A stretch of 18,904 bases of DNA, taken from contig CAZFCB010000026.1 in assembly GCA_964517585.1 (NCBI GenBank), positions 1-18,904 on the forward strand, given 5' to 3'. The translations under genes and the position numbers were made by a program. The DNA comes from JAGORY01 sp964517585. Lineage in GTDB: Bacteria > Patescibacteriota > Gracilibacteria > Peribacterales > Peribacteraceae. How positions within the stretch are numbered: the stretch's first letter is position 1; each line of letters opens with the position of its first letter. Below are positions 6,586 through 14,072 of the stretch, piece after piece. The notes beneath the pieces were generated by a model that searched no databases, was not told the DNA's origin, and worked only from the letters and a program-made list of their open reading frames with translations.

Positions 6586-7975
6586 AAGGGAAAAACACAT
6601 CGATGGGCACAGCGTTCGGAAGTTTTTTTCCATCACGGATAATATTTGTAATGAGGCCGCGTGTAACATCAACGGAAAACGCATAAGGAATATCGGCTCC
6701 ATGTTCCGCAATGAAGACGCCTGTAACTCGAACTGTCTGCGTCGGTGTATCTGGAGCGAGAACTGTCGTCACTGCCATCAAAACATCGTGCGAAAGTAAC
6801 ATTGATGAAACGATGGCAATGAGCTGTTTTTCCGACCAATGTGTCATCGCTTCTTCCGGCACTGGTTCTTTAGTCAGAGTAACCTGCTCTTTTGGCATAT
6901 CACCCTGAGCGATGATAGCCAGGACGTCATCAATATCGGTACGATCCTGACCTGATACGGTTGCACGAAGATTGATAGCGACAGAGCGAAGAGCGCTCTG
7001 CCACAGTAAGGATTGCTTAGGATATCCTGCGCGTGTCAAAAGGTGGGGTAAAGCTGCATACTGTTGCAGGAGAGAGATAGCAGAATCGGTATCTCTGAGA
7101 CCGAGAGAGAGCACACTTTTTTCCCACTGACGCACATGAATTTCAGCAATCGGTCTCATGCGAAACATCGCCATGAAAGGAAGTGCCGACATCAGTTCTT
7201 TCATGAGCAATGGATCATCCGAAACTTTCTCTGATAGCGCCTGAGTTGCTTCCGCGTCTGCCTTGCTTTCTTCCTGCACAAGCCGAAGGAACAACAGTCT
7301 TTGAGATTCCCCGGTTGGATCAAGAGCATTCGTGATGTGAATAGCCTGCAAGAAAGTTGGCGCTGTCATACGAGAACCCGTCAAAAGATGTGCGAGTGAT
7401 ACTTGCATATTCTCGCGATCATTCATCGATTCTAATGATGCAGGCAGACTAGATTCTGGTAGTAATTTTGCGGCCTGTAAACGATGTGCGTACCAATCAG
7501 TTGGAACCGTGGACACTGTCGGTGTTCCCGCTGCATCCACCGTCAGTTGCATGCCGGGAATGACAATGATGTGTTGATCGCCATGTGTCACAATGACGGA
7601 GTATGTCAGCGGTACGACGGTCAGCGTCGTAGCCTGACGAAGTGCAACGTATGGAGAATTCAGTGCATGGACTGTGACAGTGCCAAGCGTGAGCTGAGAC
7701 ATGCCCCGAGAGAGAAGCAATACCTCTCCACGCAGAAGTTCGGAATGCTCGCCAGTTTTGTCCGTGCGAAGAGCTGAGTCAGGTTCGAGCGTTCCTCTGA
7801 GCATCCATCCCACATGAAAATCTACAGGTGTCTTTGTGGCTCTAAACAATGCCGTTGATCCAACATGGCCTTCCGTAGCCCCTGCCGGCAACACTGCCTG
7901 CACGACCGACAGCGACAGCATCAGGAGAACTGCTATGGGAAATGCCACGAAATGACGATGTGTTTTTGTGTGCAT
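6584..7975 (-). CDS. Large secreted protein of unknown function
   Basis: This 463-aa protein starts with a clear Sec signal (basic MHTKTHRHF, then a hydrophobic AFPIAVLLMLSLSVVQA core, cleavage near VQA or AGA). It has no later membrane segment, so it is exported and probably periplasm- or surface-located. Residues about 35-155 are beta-rich (LLRGEVLLL, LTLGTVTVHAL, YSVIVTHGDQHIIVIPGMQLTV), loosely like FecR-type repeat-strand domains. Residues about 180-370 are helical. The last 70 residues form another beta region. I recognise no family. Upstream on its strand are an extended -10 (TGC-TAGAAT, box at 7987-7992) and AGAAGGA before the ATG, one of the few Shine-Dalgarno-like sites here. It is divergent from ruvC. 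Confidence 0.75.
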   Translation of the reverse strand: MHTKTHRHFVAFPIAVLLMLSLSVVQAVLPAGATEGHVGSTALFRATKTPVDFHVGWMLRGTLEPDSALRTDKTGEHSELLRGEVLLLSRGMSQLTLGTVTVHALNSPYVALRQATTLTVVPLTYSVIVTHGDQHIIVIPGMQLTVDAAGTPTVSTVPTDWYAHRLQAAKLLPESSLPASLESMNDRENMQVSLAHLLTGSRMTAPTFLQAIHITNALDPTGESQRLLFLRLVQEESKADAEATQALSEKVSDDPLLMKELMSALPFMAMFRMRPIAEIHVRQWEKSVLSLGLRDTDSAISLLQQYAALPHLLTRAGYPKQSLLWQSALRSVAINLRATVSGQDRTDIDDVLAIIAQGDMPKEQVTLTKEPVPEEAMTHWSEKQLIAIVSSMLLSHDVLMAVTTVLAPDTPTQTVRVTGVFIAEHGADIPYAFSVDVTRGLITNIIRDGKKLPNAVPIDVFFP

Positions 7976-7995
7976 GAAATCCTTCTATTCTAGCA
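7976..7995 (-). promoter_or_regulatory. Extended -10 and Shine-Dalgarno-like site of the secreted protein gene
   Basis: On the minus strand TGC-TAGAAT is followed by AGAAGGATTTC and the ATG at 7975. The AAGGA lies about 6-7 nt before the start codon, though the predicted transcript leader is very short (about 5 nt). Confidence 0.45.
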
Positions 7996-8038
7996 GAAAA
8001 ACCTACTTTTTTGAAGTGTGCAGACTTTCAGGATGCAG

Positions 8039-8051
8039 TACGATCACATCA
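8039..8051 (+). promoter_or_regulatory. -10-like box of ruvC with predicted leaderless start
   Basis: TACGAT at 8039-8044 lies 6 nt before the ATG at 8051. The same hexamer with a 7-nt gap precedes the EamA gene at 11281. Confidence 0.45.
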
Positions 8052-8587
8052 TGCGTATTCTTGGCGTCGATCCCGGCCTTTCTACCGCTGGGTTAGGGCT
8101 AATTGAATCTGACGGCAAAGGAACACTGAAAGCCTTAGACTGGCTTGTGATCAAGACTTTGCCGACTCTGTCACTCCCCGACCGATTACTAGAGCTTGGG
8201 ACTGATTTGGAAGAATTTCTGAAGGAAGCGAAGCCAGATTTGGCTGTCGTGGAAGAATTATTTTTCTCGACGAATAAGCGAACAGCTATGGATGTCTCCC
8301 AAGCCCGAGGCGTGATTCTTTTTACGCTCAAAAAGTCAGGTATACCCGTGATGAGTGCAACGCCGCTTCAGCTCAAAACTGCAATCACCGGTGACGGACA
8401 AGCAGACAAGAAACAGATGCAAGCGATGGTGAAGCGGACGCTGAAACTCGACGAAATACCGGAACCGGCTGATGCTGCTGATGCACTCGCACTTGCTCTG
8501 TATGGTGCCTTCACGTTGCGCGGATCTCAAGCGGGCGTGACTTCCCCTCCTCGTAACACATTCCACACGGAAAGATCCTTGGTTTGA
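8051..8587 (+). CDS. ruvC: Crossover junction endodeoxyribonuclease RuvC
   Basis: RuvC is the Holliday-junction resolvase that cuts symmetrically with RuvAB at the end of homologous recombination. The protein is 178 aa from the ATG at 8051 (MRILGVDPGLSTAGLGLIE). The four acidic active-site residues of the RNase H fold are present: D7, E68 or E69 (VVEELFF), D141 and D144 (PADAADALALAL). The family's basic segment DKKQMQAMVKR is at about 119-129. An alternative start at 8018 would add 11 residues before the canonical MRILGVDPG and would swallow the -10 box. The last 61 bp overlap the end of recF, which runs the other way, and the last 20 residues look non-conserved. Confidence 0.95.
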   Translation: MRILGVDPGLSTAGLGLIESDGKGTLKALDWLVIKTLPTLSLPDRLLELGTDLEEFLKEAKPDLAVVEELFFSTNKRTAMDVSQARGVILFTLKKSGIPVMSATPLQLKTAITGDGQADKKQMQAMVKRTLKLDEIPEPADAADALALALYGAFTLRGSQAGVTSPPRNTFHTERSLV

Positions 8588-9621
8588 GAGACGGGATGCG
8601 TAGAAGTAATGATGACTTGATGATCCTGAAGGTGAAAAAGAAGGGCCTCTTGATGATGTTGATCAAGCTCTGAGAGCACATCATCGAGAAGAATAATCGG
8701 ACGCTCGGATCGGAGTGTGTGAAAAAGTCCTGCATTCACAAAAAGTAGTCCAAGGAGAATAGAACGTTGCTGACCACGAGACGCAGTGACGGCAATATCG
8801 CGACCACCATCTTCTATCCGCCAATCATCGCGGTGCGGGCCCGTGGTGGTCGTCTGAAGAATAATATCGCGAGACCGATATTTCTGGAGTGCAGCAAGAA
8901 GTGAGGTCACAGGATCATCGGACGAGGCCGTACTGGCAGAGATGACATGTACATCAGCACGTGCTTCCGCAAGTCGCTCAAGTTCCGCAGGTAAAAGTTC
9001 ATTGATGACCATGAGTGCATCGTGCCTGCGACTCACGATTCGTGATCCAGCGTTAGCAAGTTCAGTGTCCCAAACATCGAGCTCATTCTCCTTGGATTCG
9101 CCCTGAGAAATTCGCTTCAGAAGAGCATTTCTCTGCTTCAGTACTCGTTCATATTCGAGTCTCAGAGCGGCATAATCAGGCTTGAGTTGTGAAAGAAGCG
9201 AATCGAGAAAATTGCGCCTGCCAGAGGGAGAACCGGTGAAGAGATCAAGATCTTGCGGCAAAAAAATGATCGTCGGAAGAACGCCGATGAAAGAGAGCAG
9301 CGGTGTTTTGACATCATTGATGAAGTACGCCGAACCTCGACGGGGTGATGTTTGAAACACGCATTCGAGAGAGAGTGGCTGCTGATCATCGCCTGTGACA
9401 TCTGCCCGAATCTTGAAGAACATGTCGCCAAAACGCACAACGTCCGAGAGATCTGCCTTCAGACATGATCTTCCGTGTGACAACAGTGACACTGCCTCGA
9501 CGATGTTCGTCTTACCACTGCCATTGTCTCCGCAAAAAAACTGACGACCTTTTCCGTCGAAATGAATGTCGAGTTTTTCGTAGGAACGAAAATGCTGAAG
9601 AGAAAGAGATGAAATACGCAC
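8527..9621 (-). CDS. recF: DNA replication and repair protein RecF
   Basis: RecF is an SMC-like ATPase that, with RecO and RecR, loads RecA at single-stranded gaps. The protein is 364 aa. It opens MRISSLSLQHFRSYEKLDI, has a Walker A GDNGSGKT at 31-38, an ABC signature ASRGQQRS at 280-287 and a Walker B IILLDDVLSELD at 309-320. The start is a GTG at 9621, 9 nt after the TAA of the NUDIX gene, so the two form an operon. The sequence TGTAAT, which contains that stop codon, sits 8 nt before the GTG and could also serve as a -10 box. Its 3' end overlaps ruvC by 61 bp tail to tail. recF is more often beside dnaN and gyrB, neither of which is here. Confidence 0.93.
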   Translation of the reverse strand: MRISSLSLQHFRSYEKLDIHFDGKGRQFFCGDNGSGKTNIVEAVSLLSHGRSCLKADLSDVVRFGDMFFKIRADVTGDDQQPLSLECVFQTSPRRGSAYFINDVKTPLLSFIGVLPTIIFLPQDLDLFTGSPSGRRNFLDSLLSQLKPDYAALRLEYERVLKQRNALLKRISQGESKENELDVWDTELANAGSRIVSRRHDALMVINELLPAELERLAEARADVHVISASTASSDDPVTSLLAALQKYRSRDIILQTTTTGPHRDDWRIEDGGRDIAVTASRGQQRSILLGLLFVNAGLFHTLRSERPIILLDDVLSELDQHHQEALLFHLQDHQVIITSTHPVSQTKDLSVWNVLRGGEVTPA

Positions 9622-9630
9622 AGACAGAGA

Positions 9631-10131
9631 TTACAGTGTGCTTCGAGACTCGGCACTATTGGTTTTCTCGTAATCTTCGATCACCTCGTGAATCACCTTC
9701 AGATATGCGTCTCGCTTGATGTACTGCGGTAGCTGTTCTGGTAATACCCAAACGTACGCATCGACTTCATTATCGTCTACCATCACCTTTGCATCTTTAT
9801 GAGCTTCGATCACAACGAAGCACAGTTCCTGCCCTGCATTCACAGGATGATGACGTCGCAGAAATTCCGGAGGAAAATCGTACGAATACACGCACGGACT
9901 TGCATGCGCGACTGTGTCGTACTCAAGTCCTGCCTCTTCTTTAAGCTCACGAAGTCCCGCTTGCTCAGGTGTTTCACCTGCCTCAATGCCGCCCTGCGGA
10001 AGCTGCCAAGCATCATTGCGCCTTGGTTTGTGCACAAGCAAAATAGACTGTAATGCCGTACAACCATCGGGCGCACAGACGTTTGATGGCTTGAGAACGA
10101 GAACAGCGACGGCTTTTCGATATTTTTTCAT
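9631..10131 (-). CDS. NUDIX hydrolase, RppH-like
   Basis: This 166-aa protein carries a complete NUDIX box (G-x5-E-x7-REUxEExGU) at 47-69: G47, E53, then RELKEEAGL at 61-69. It is preceded by AWQLPQGGIEAGE, very like the WQFPQGG of RppH/NudH, and followed by SYDFPPEF, comparable to the YDLP of RppH. RppH removes pyrophosphate from 5'-triphosphate RNA and so starts mRNA decay. An Ap4A hydrolase or dGTP role remains possible. A small insertion near residues 17-27 (NVCAPDGCTAL) is unusual. Upstream TAATCT lies 7 nt before the ATG at 10131. If mRNAs here are leaderless, the state of their 5' ends would matter directly, which makes an RppH role attractive but unproven. Confidence 0.85.
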   Translation of the reverse strand: MKKYRKAVAVLVLKPSNVCAPDGCTALQSILLVHKPRRNDAWQLPQGGIEAGETPEQAGLRELKEEAGLEYDTVAHASPCVYSYDFPPEFLRRHHPVNAGQELCFVVIEAHKDAKVMVDDNEVDAYVWVLPEQLPQYIKRDAYLKVIHEVIEDYEKTNSAESRSTL

Positions 10132-10148
10132 CAGTGTCAGATTACCGC

Positions 10149-10182
10149 AAAAAAGCCTTCATCACGAGAGCAAGACGGCTTT
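10149..10182 (-). terminator. Intrinsic terminator of the EamA/L33-like operon
   Basis: On the minus strand AAAGCC (complement of 10177-10182) pairs with GGCTTT (complement of 10152-10157) over a loop of about 19 nt and is followed by a T-run. It overlaps the stop codon of the L33-like gene. Confidence 0.65.
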
Positions 10183-10378
10183 AGCTTGAATGCTTTTCTT
10201 CCTTCAGTTTAATATTCTGCCTCGAACCATGGACGTTGCCTGGAGTCGTGCAGACCCAACAAAATTTCCTCAACTTGCGAAAGTCGGCTTTCTTAGACTT
10301 CATGACACGAAACGTGCCAATGCGAGTGTTGCACGTTTCACAGTTGCCGGCGTAAACGGTGGCCTTACCTCTAGGCAT
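10181..10378 (-). CDS. Ribosomal protein bL33-like zinc-ribbon protein
   Basis: This 65-aa basic protein has two CxxC pairs (C13-C16 and C40-C43). The distance from the second to the third Cys, the basic stretch between them and the KLRKFC segment match zinc-type bL33 proteins (compare LELKKYCPRC). The C-terminal part (TTPGNVHGSRQNIKLKEEKHSS) differs from the usual KHTLHRE ending, so the call is likely but not certain. Another small zinc-ribbon protein is the alternative. It starts 12 nt after the stop of the EamA gene on the same strand and ends in a terminator, so it is the second gene of a two-gene unit. Confidence 0.55.
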   Translation of the reverse strand: MPRGKATVYAGNCETCNTRIGTFRVMKSKKADFRKLRKFCWVCTTPGNVHGSRQNIKLKEEKHSS

Positions 10379-10390
10379 AGCTGGGGCAGC

Positions 10391-11281
10391 TTACTGGCTG
10401 TAAGCGAGGAACGCAAGTCCAGTGAAAACGATACAAAAGCAGAATACTTTCAGTTGGATTGACTGACGCGTCAAAAGCTCTTTCGGAGCTTTAGAAGGAA
10501 TGAACATCACAAGTGCGCCAGCAAGTCCCATCACCATGAAAGGTTGGATGTTATACACGATAGAGACCAGAGAGAGTGGGCCACTCGCAACCGCAAGAGT
10601 CCCTGTGAATTCCGCTAAGAAGAAGCAGACGATGACGAATGCATTGATCGCAGTAAAATGCCATGACATTCGGATGGCACGGAAAGCAGTATGACGAACC
10701 TCAGTAAAAACACTTCCAAAGAAAAAAGAGAATGCCTCACGTCCACACACAAGCCAGTAAAAAACTGTCAGTGGATTTTGGCCTTCGTGAATTGCCCATT
10801 TCTTCATCAGATAAAATGGCAAGAAAAATGCAGCGAGTACGATAACAAACCATAGCATCTGTCGAACATCTACCTTCTGATGAAAGAGCGACAGAGTCAA
10901 CGTACCTCCAACAATGAATAGAGCACCGACCGACTGAAACACTCCCCACGATTCCCCGAAGAAGAGAAAACCAGAAGCGACAAGTAATAGTGAAAGCAGT
11001 GCCCATGCGATATTCGTGATCGACACATCAATGTGTGCTAGAACGTGAAAAAACCATAGGTCACCAGCGTAACCAATGATGCCAAAGAGAATGAGTGTCC
11101 AAAGCCACGGAGTCTCAAGTGGCAAGAAAAAGGCGAGAAGAACGAGAATCGGAATACTAAACATTGACTGACTCCACATGAGTGCCATCGGTTTCTTTTC
11201 ATAATTGTGGACCAGTGAAGAATCGAGGACATTCGTCAGTGCCCACAAAAACGTGCTGAGTAGAACATATAAAAGCCACAT
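10391..11281 (-). CDS. EamA/DMT-family transporter
   Basis: This 296-aa integral membrane protein has about ten helices in two similar halves, the EamA (DMT superfamily) plan. The first half has WALTNVLDSSLVH and SITNIAWALLSLLLVASGFLFFGESW. That last GESW at a helix end is typical of EamA repeats. The second half runs from MLWFVIVLAAFFLPFYLMKK to the last helix VFCFCIVFTGLAFLAYSQ. Members move small metabolites such as amino acids or nucleotide derivatives; the substrate cannot be read from sequence. The start ATG at 11281 has TACGAT 7 nt upstream and no Shine-Dalgarno. Confidence 0.85.
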   Translation of the reverse strand: MWLLYVLLSTFLWALTNVLDSSLVHNYEKKPMALMWSQSMFSIPILVLLAFFLPLETPWLWTLILFGIIGYAGDLWFFHVLAHIDVSITNIAWALLSLLLVASGFLFFGESWGVFQSVGALFIVGGTLTLSLFHQKVDVRQMLWFVIVLAAFFLPFYLMKKWAIHEGQNPLTVFYWLVCGREAFSFFFGSVFTEVRHTAFRAIRMSWHFTAINAFVIVCFFLAEFTGTLAVASGPLSLVSIVYNIQPFMVMGLAGALVMFIPSKAPKELLTRQSIQLKVFCFCIVFTGLAFLAYSQ

Positions 11282-11294
11282 AATTGCAATCGTA
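11279..11294 (-). promoter_or_regulatory. -10-like box of the EamA gene, predicted leaderless
   Basis: TACGAT (complement of 11289-11294) is followed by tgcaatt and the ATG at 11281. It is the same hexamer as at ruvC. Confidence 0.45.
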
Positions 11295-11311
11295 CACCAC
11301 GAAGCTCTCTT

Positions 11312-12235
11312 TTAGTGACCGCTTTGCAGAAAATTAAATGCGCTATTCGCAGCAACGGTCGCCTCCCCTGCTGCGGTTGTGAACTGAGCAAAATGATTGC
11401 TACCACTTGTCAGATCTCCAGCGCCAAAGACTCCCTGCACGGACGAACGCTGTGCTTGATCAACCTTCAGAAATCCAAGGTCATCAATCTCACATCCGAG
11501 TTTCTTTGGAAGTTCGATAGCAGGATTCGAACCGATTTCAATGAAGACACCGTCAACTGTGAGCATGTCCGAGCCATTCCAAGCCTTATCAAGTTGTATG
11601 CCTGTCACTTTTTTGTCTCCGAGAATCTTTATAAGATTTCGCTCAAGGACAAACTCGACATTCTTTTTCTCCTTCACTTTATCCACCCAAAACGGCTCAG
11701 CTCGAAACGAGTCTTTCCGATGCACAAGATACACTTTAGCCGCTACCTGAGCCGCAATAGCAGCACCCTCTACGGCACTATCCCCTCCTCCGATAACAGC
11801 AACCGTCTTGTTTTTATAGAAGAAGGCATCACACGTTGCGCAGTACGTCACGCCTTTTCCTGAAAACTCAGTCTCGCCCGGAACCCCGAGATGCCGCTTG
11901 TTACTGCCTGTTGCGAAGATAACTGTTTTGCCATCCACTGTTTCATTGCCCTCAAGCGACACACGAAATCCACCATCGATGATCTGAATATCTTTCACGG
12001 TCGCAATCTTGAATGTCACCGTATCACCGAAACTCACAGCGTGAGCCTTAAACTTCTCCATAAGATCTGGACCACGAATCTCTATTTCTCCAGGCCAGTT
12101 GCCTACTTCTGCAGCTGTATTTCCCATGCCACCTGCTTCGGCGCCAACAAGAAATGTCTTGAGTTTGTATCTTGCCGTATAGACTGCCGCTGTATATCCG
12201 GCACAGCCAAGGCCGATGATGATGACGTCTTCCAT
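11312..12235 (-). CDS. trxB: Thioredoxin reductase
   Basis: TrxB is the NADPH- and FAD-dependent flavoenzyme that reduces thioredoxin in the cytoplasm. At 307 aa it has the length of the bacterial low-Mr type. The FAD site is IIIGLGCAGYTAAVYTAR (5-22); the usual GPAG is GCAG here, an extra Cys. The redox pair is CATC at 132-135. The NADPH site is VIGGGDSAVE (147-156) with LVHRKDSFRAEP further on, where the usual HRR is HRK. The second FAD motif is VFGAGDLTSG near the C-terminus. The start ATG at 12235 has no Shine-Dalgarno; a weak CATTCT lies 6 nt upstream. It is the last gene before the EamA unit, and no thioredoxin gene is nearby. Confidence 0.93.
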   Translation of the reverse strand: MEDVIIIGLGCAGYTAAVYTARYKLKTFLVGAEAGGMGNTAAEVGNWPGEIEIRGPDLMEKFKAHAVSFGDTVTFKIATVKDIQIIDGGFRVSLEGNETVDGKTVIFATGSNKRHLGVPGETEFSGKGVTYCATCDAFFYKNKTVAVIGGGDSAVEGAAIAAQVAAKVYLVHRKDSFRAEPFWVDKVKEKKNVEFVLERNLIKILGDKKVTGIQLDKAWNGSDMLTVDGVFIEIGSNPAIELPKKLGCEIDDLGFLKVDQAQRSSVQGVFGAGDLTSGSNHFAQFTTAAGEATVAANSAFNFLQSGH

Positions 12236-12284
12236 GAGGAGAGAATGCCGTGAGACGGCAAAGATGTAAATGAAAAAGCGGGTA

Positions 12285-12338
12285 GCGATAAGCGGATAGC
12301 ACAGAGAAAAACAGTACTACTCACTATCCACTATTCGC
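12285..12338. repeat. Imperfect inverted repeat upstream of trxB
   Basis: gcgataagcggatag (12285-12299) and ctatccactattcgc (12324-12338) pair at about 12 of 15 positions. The units resemble a third heptad type (CTATCCG-like). It may act as a terminator for the BtuF-like gene or may simply be another member of the heptad repeat class. Confidence 0.4.
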
Positions 12339-12343
12339 TCGTC

Positions 12344-13135
12344 TCAATGAAGTACCTGAAATATCCATCCAAAGAGCCTCTTTGCTCCCTCCGTAAGCCT
12401 TGGCCCCGGACGGTTAAGAAGTGAATCATCAATGACGAACAGATGATTCTCCTGCACCGCACGGAGCTCAGCCCATCCTGCACGTTTCGTAAGAAGCTCT
12501 TTACTTGCGATGCTACCAGCACCGCAAATACTGAGGACGATGAGATCAGGATCAAACGCCTGAATATCTTCCAAGCTCACCTCATAACTTGGGCTATTAC
12601 TTCCGTCACTTTCCACTTTCCACTTTCCGCTTTCCACTCCGTACGGTATTCCACCCGCAAGCTTGATGAGCTCTGGCACCCAGTTGCCACTCACCATCGG
12701 CGGATGATGCCATTCTTCGACGTAGACACGAGGCTTACGTGACAGAAGGCCTGACTTTCGCTTTGTGTCGCTGAAGCCTTGTTGCAGTGTTTCTATGAGT
12801 GCATGTGCACGAGGAGAACAATCCAGAAGCATGCCGATGGTACGAATGTTTTCGTAAAGATCCCCAATGCTTCGCGGATCTTGATGGATGACTGCGAAGT
12901 CTTCTTTCTTGAGGTGTTCAGCAAGTTTTTTTTGCACCAACGTCGACGTAAAGACTATCTCCGGCTTGAAGAACCGTAAATCCATTGGATCAATGTTCTG
13001 ATGCTCTGGAAGCTTGGGAATTGCTTTCGCAGCTTCTGGGTAGTCACTAAATTTATCTGTGCACACGATGTGCCTCTGTTGCTCAAGTGCAAAGAGGATT
13101 TCTGTGACAGCGGGTGACAGAGAAGCAATGCGCAT
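12344..13135 (-). CDS. BtuF-like (PF01497) substrate-binding protein without signal peptide
   Basis: This 263-aa protein opens MRIASLSPAVTEILFALE, the classic start of mature PF01497 cobalamin/iron-siderophore binding proteins. It continues with the lobe motifs MDLRFFKPEIVFTS, the helix between lobes, and EEWHHPPMVSGNWVPELIKLAGG. There is no signal peptide and no ABC permease or ATPase gene nearby, so a role as a cytoplasmic corrinoid or metal binder is as likely as transport. The frame extends to a TTG at 13153, but the ATG at 13135 has GAGG at a good distance (GAGGcttctcATG) and a TATACT -10 box at 13156-13161. Residues about 167-176 (VESGKWKVES) are a translated heptanucleotide repeat, absent from normal family members. 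Confidence 0.82.
   Translation of the reverse strand: MRIASLSPAVTEILFALEQQRHIVCTDKFSDYPEAAKAIPKLPEHQNIDPMDLRFFKPEIVFTSTLVQKKLAEHLKKEDFAVIHQDPRSIGDLYENIRTIGMLLDCSPRAHALIETLQQGFSDTKRKSGLLSRKPRVYVEEWHHPPMVSGNWVPELIKLAGGIPYGVESGKWKVESDGSNSPSYEVSLEDIQAFDPDLIVLSICGAGSIASKELLTKRAGWAELRAVQENHLFVIDDSLLNRPGPRLTEGAKRLFGWIFQVLH
12607..12640 (-). repeat. Heptanucleotide repeat array inside the BtuF-like gene
   Basis: Nearly five units of CACTTTC lie in this reading frame, which stays open and encodes ESGKWKVES. The 34-nt block is almost the same as the one at 1107-1140. It sits between two conserved parts of the protein, so it looks like an insertion that the fold tolerates. Confidence 0.75.
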
Positions 13136-13192
13136 GAGAAGCCTCGAATACAAATAGTATAAGTCTTTCGCAGCTACTGTCGCATACAGTGC

Positions 13193-13864
13193 TTAGATAA
13201 TAGAAGCGTGCTGAAGCCAAGCACAGTTTCCGTCCAGGTGTAATAACATGAAGCACTTCGATGCAACGTAGTCCTCTACGTCTTGCATCGTCTCAGTATC
13301 ATTCGTGAAGAGATCATCCCGTAATGTAACAATCAGAATGCCCTGAGGTGAAAGCACGCTTCTCATGTCATCCATAAGCCGATCACAGAGTGTAGCATCA
13401 TGTTCGAAAGGGCTTTTTGGCGCATTGAAGATGTTCAGGCACGCGATGACGTCATACGGTGCACGAAATGACTTCATCCAATGCTCTTTCGTGCAATCGA
13501 GCGTGAGGTGTCTGTAACCCGCGCGTGGGTTCGGGCGAATATCTGTACCTGTCACATCTGCACCAAGCCTTGCGAGCATTTCAGCAAAAAACGGCGGGTA
13601 ACGATCCCGGAACGTATCTTCAAGAACGTACGTCCCAAGCGACCCGCAGCCAACATCAAGAACCTTCAAGTGCTTCACATCGCCGAGTGCCGCAACGGCG
13701 TGAACTTCACGCATGTCTGCGATCTCAAAATCGACCGAACCGCCAAGTGATGTCACAACCAAGAAAAAAAGTTTCTGAGCGTCGAGAAATTTCTGCTCAC
13801 GCAGTAACTCAGCAAGAGTCGCACCTGCGATGCGCCGAAGGTAGTCGAGGTCGGGGGAAATCAT
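13193..13864 (-). CDS. SAM-dependent methyltransferase, class I
   Basis: This 223-aa protein has the Rossmann methyltransferase core. Motif I is LKVLDVGCGSLGTYV (66-80), an acidic strand end follows (ADVTGTDIRPNP), then YDVIACLNIF (motif IV) and GILIVTLRDDLF (motif VI region). The substrate is unknown. The first 60 residues (SPDLDYLRRIAGATLAELLREQKF) are helical and may select it. The frame continues upstream through the tRNA-Leu gene, so those extra 63 residues are not real. The ATG at 13864 is 7 nt from the tRNA 3' end, and the two are probably cotranscribed, with tRNA 3' processing creating the mRNA's 5' end. Confidence 0.8.
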   Translation of the reverse strand: MISPDLDYLRRIAGATLAELLREQKFLDAQKLFFLVVTSLGGSVDFEIADMREVHAVAALGDVKHLKVLDVGCGSLGTYVLEDTFRDRYPPFFAEMLARLGADVTGTDIRPNPRAGYRHLTLDCTKEHWMKSFRAPYDVIACLNIFNAPKSPFEHDATLCDRLMDDMRSVLSPQGILIVTLRDDLFTNDTETMQDVEDYVASKCFMLLHLDGNCAWLQHASII

Positions 13865-13870
13865 CGGTAG

Positions 13871-13956
13871 TGGTGCCATGGGAGGGACTTGAACCCTCAA
13901 TCCCTTGCGAGAACGCGATTTTGAGTCGCGCGCGTATACCATTCCGCCACCATGGC
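13871..13956 (-). tRNA. tRNA-Leu(CAA)
   Basis: This 86-nt class II tRNA has encoded CCA. The acceptor GCCATGG pairs with CCATGGC. The anticodon stem CGCGA/TCGCG has loop CTCAAAA, so the anticodon is CAA. A long variable arm (TTCTCGCAAGGGATT) and T arm GAGGG-TTCAAGT-CCCTC follow, and the discriminator is A. It reads UUG codons. A TAGAAT -10 box (complement of 13968-13973) lies 11 nt upstream. Confidence 0.95.
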
Positions 13957-14000
13957 CTATGAACGCCATTCTAAATGTCTTTGCCCAAAAAGAAAGCAAT

Positions 14001-14028
14001 CTGGGATGCGGCGTCCCAGCTACGGATA
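14001..14028 (+). repeat. Dispersed palindromic repeat, copy 1
   Basis: ctgggatgcggcgtcccag followed by ctacggata. The first 19 nt form a hairpin (CTGGGA/TCCCAG). It lies between tRNA-Leu and the toxin gene. Copies 2 and 3, in the same orientation, are at 14680 and 16130. Confidence 0.75.
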
Positions 14029-14072
14029 AAAACAGCATTAGAAATTTCGCCATATGAAACAGAAAACACCCC

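Noticed and set aside
12607..12640. Frameshift or pseudogene in the BtuF-like gene
   Set aside because: The heptad array keeps the frame open, and conserved sequence continues on both sides, so it is an in-frame insertion.
13865..14053. N-terminal extension of the methyltransferase frame
   Set aside because: It runs straight through the complete tRNA-Leu gene and its promoter; the first start after the tRNA gives a normal methyltransferase.
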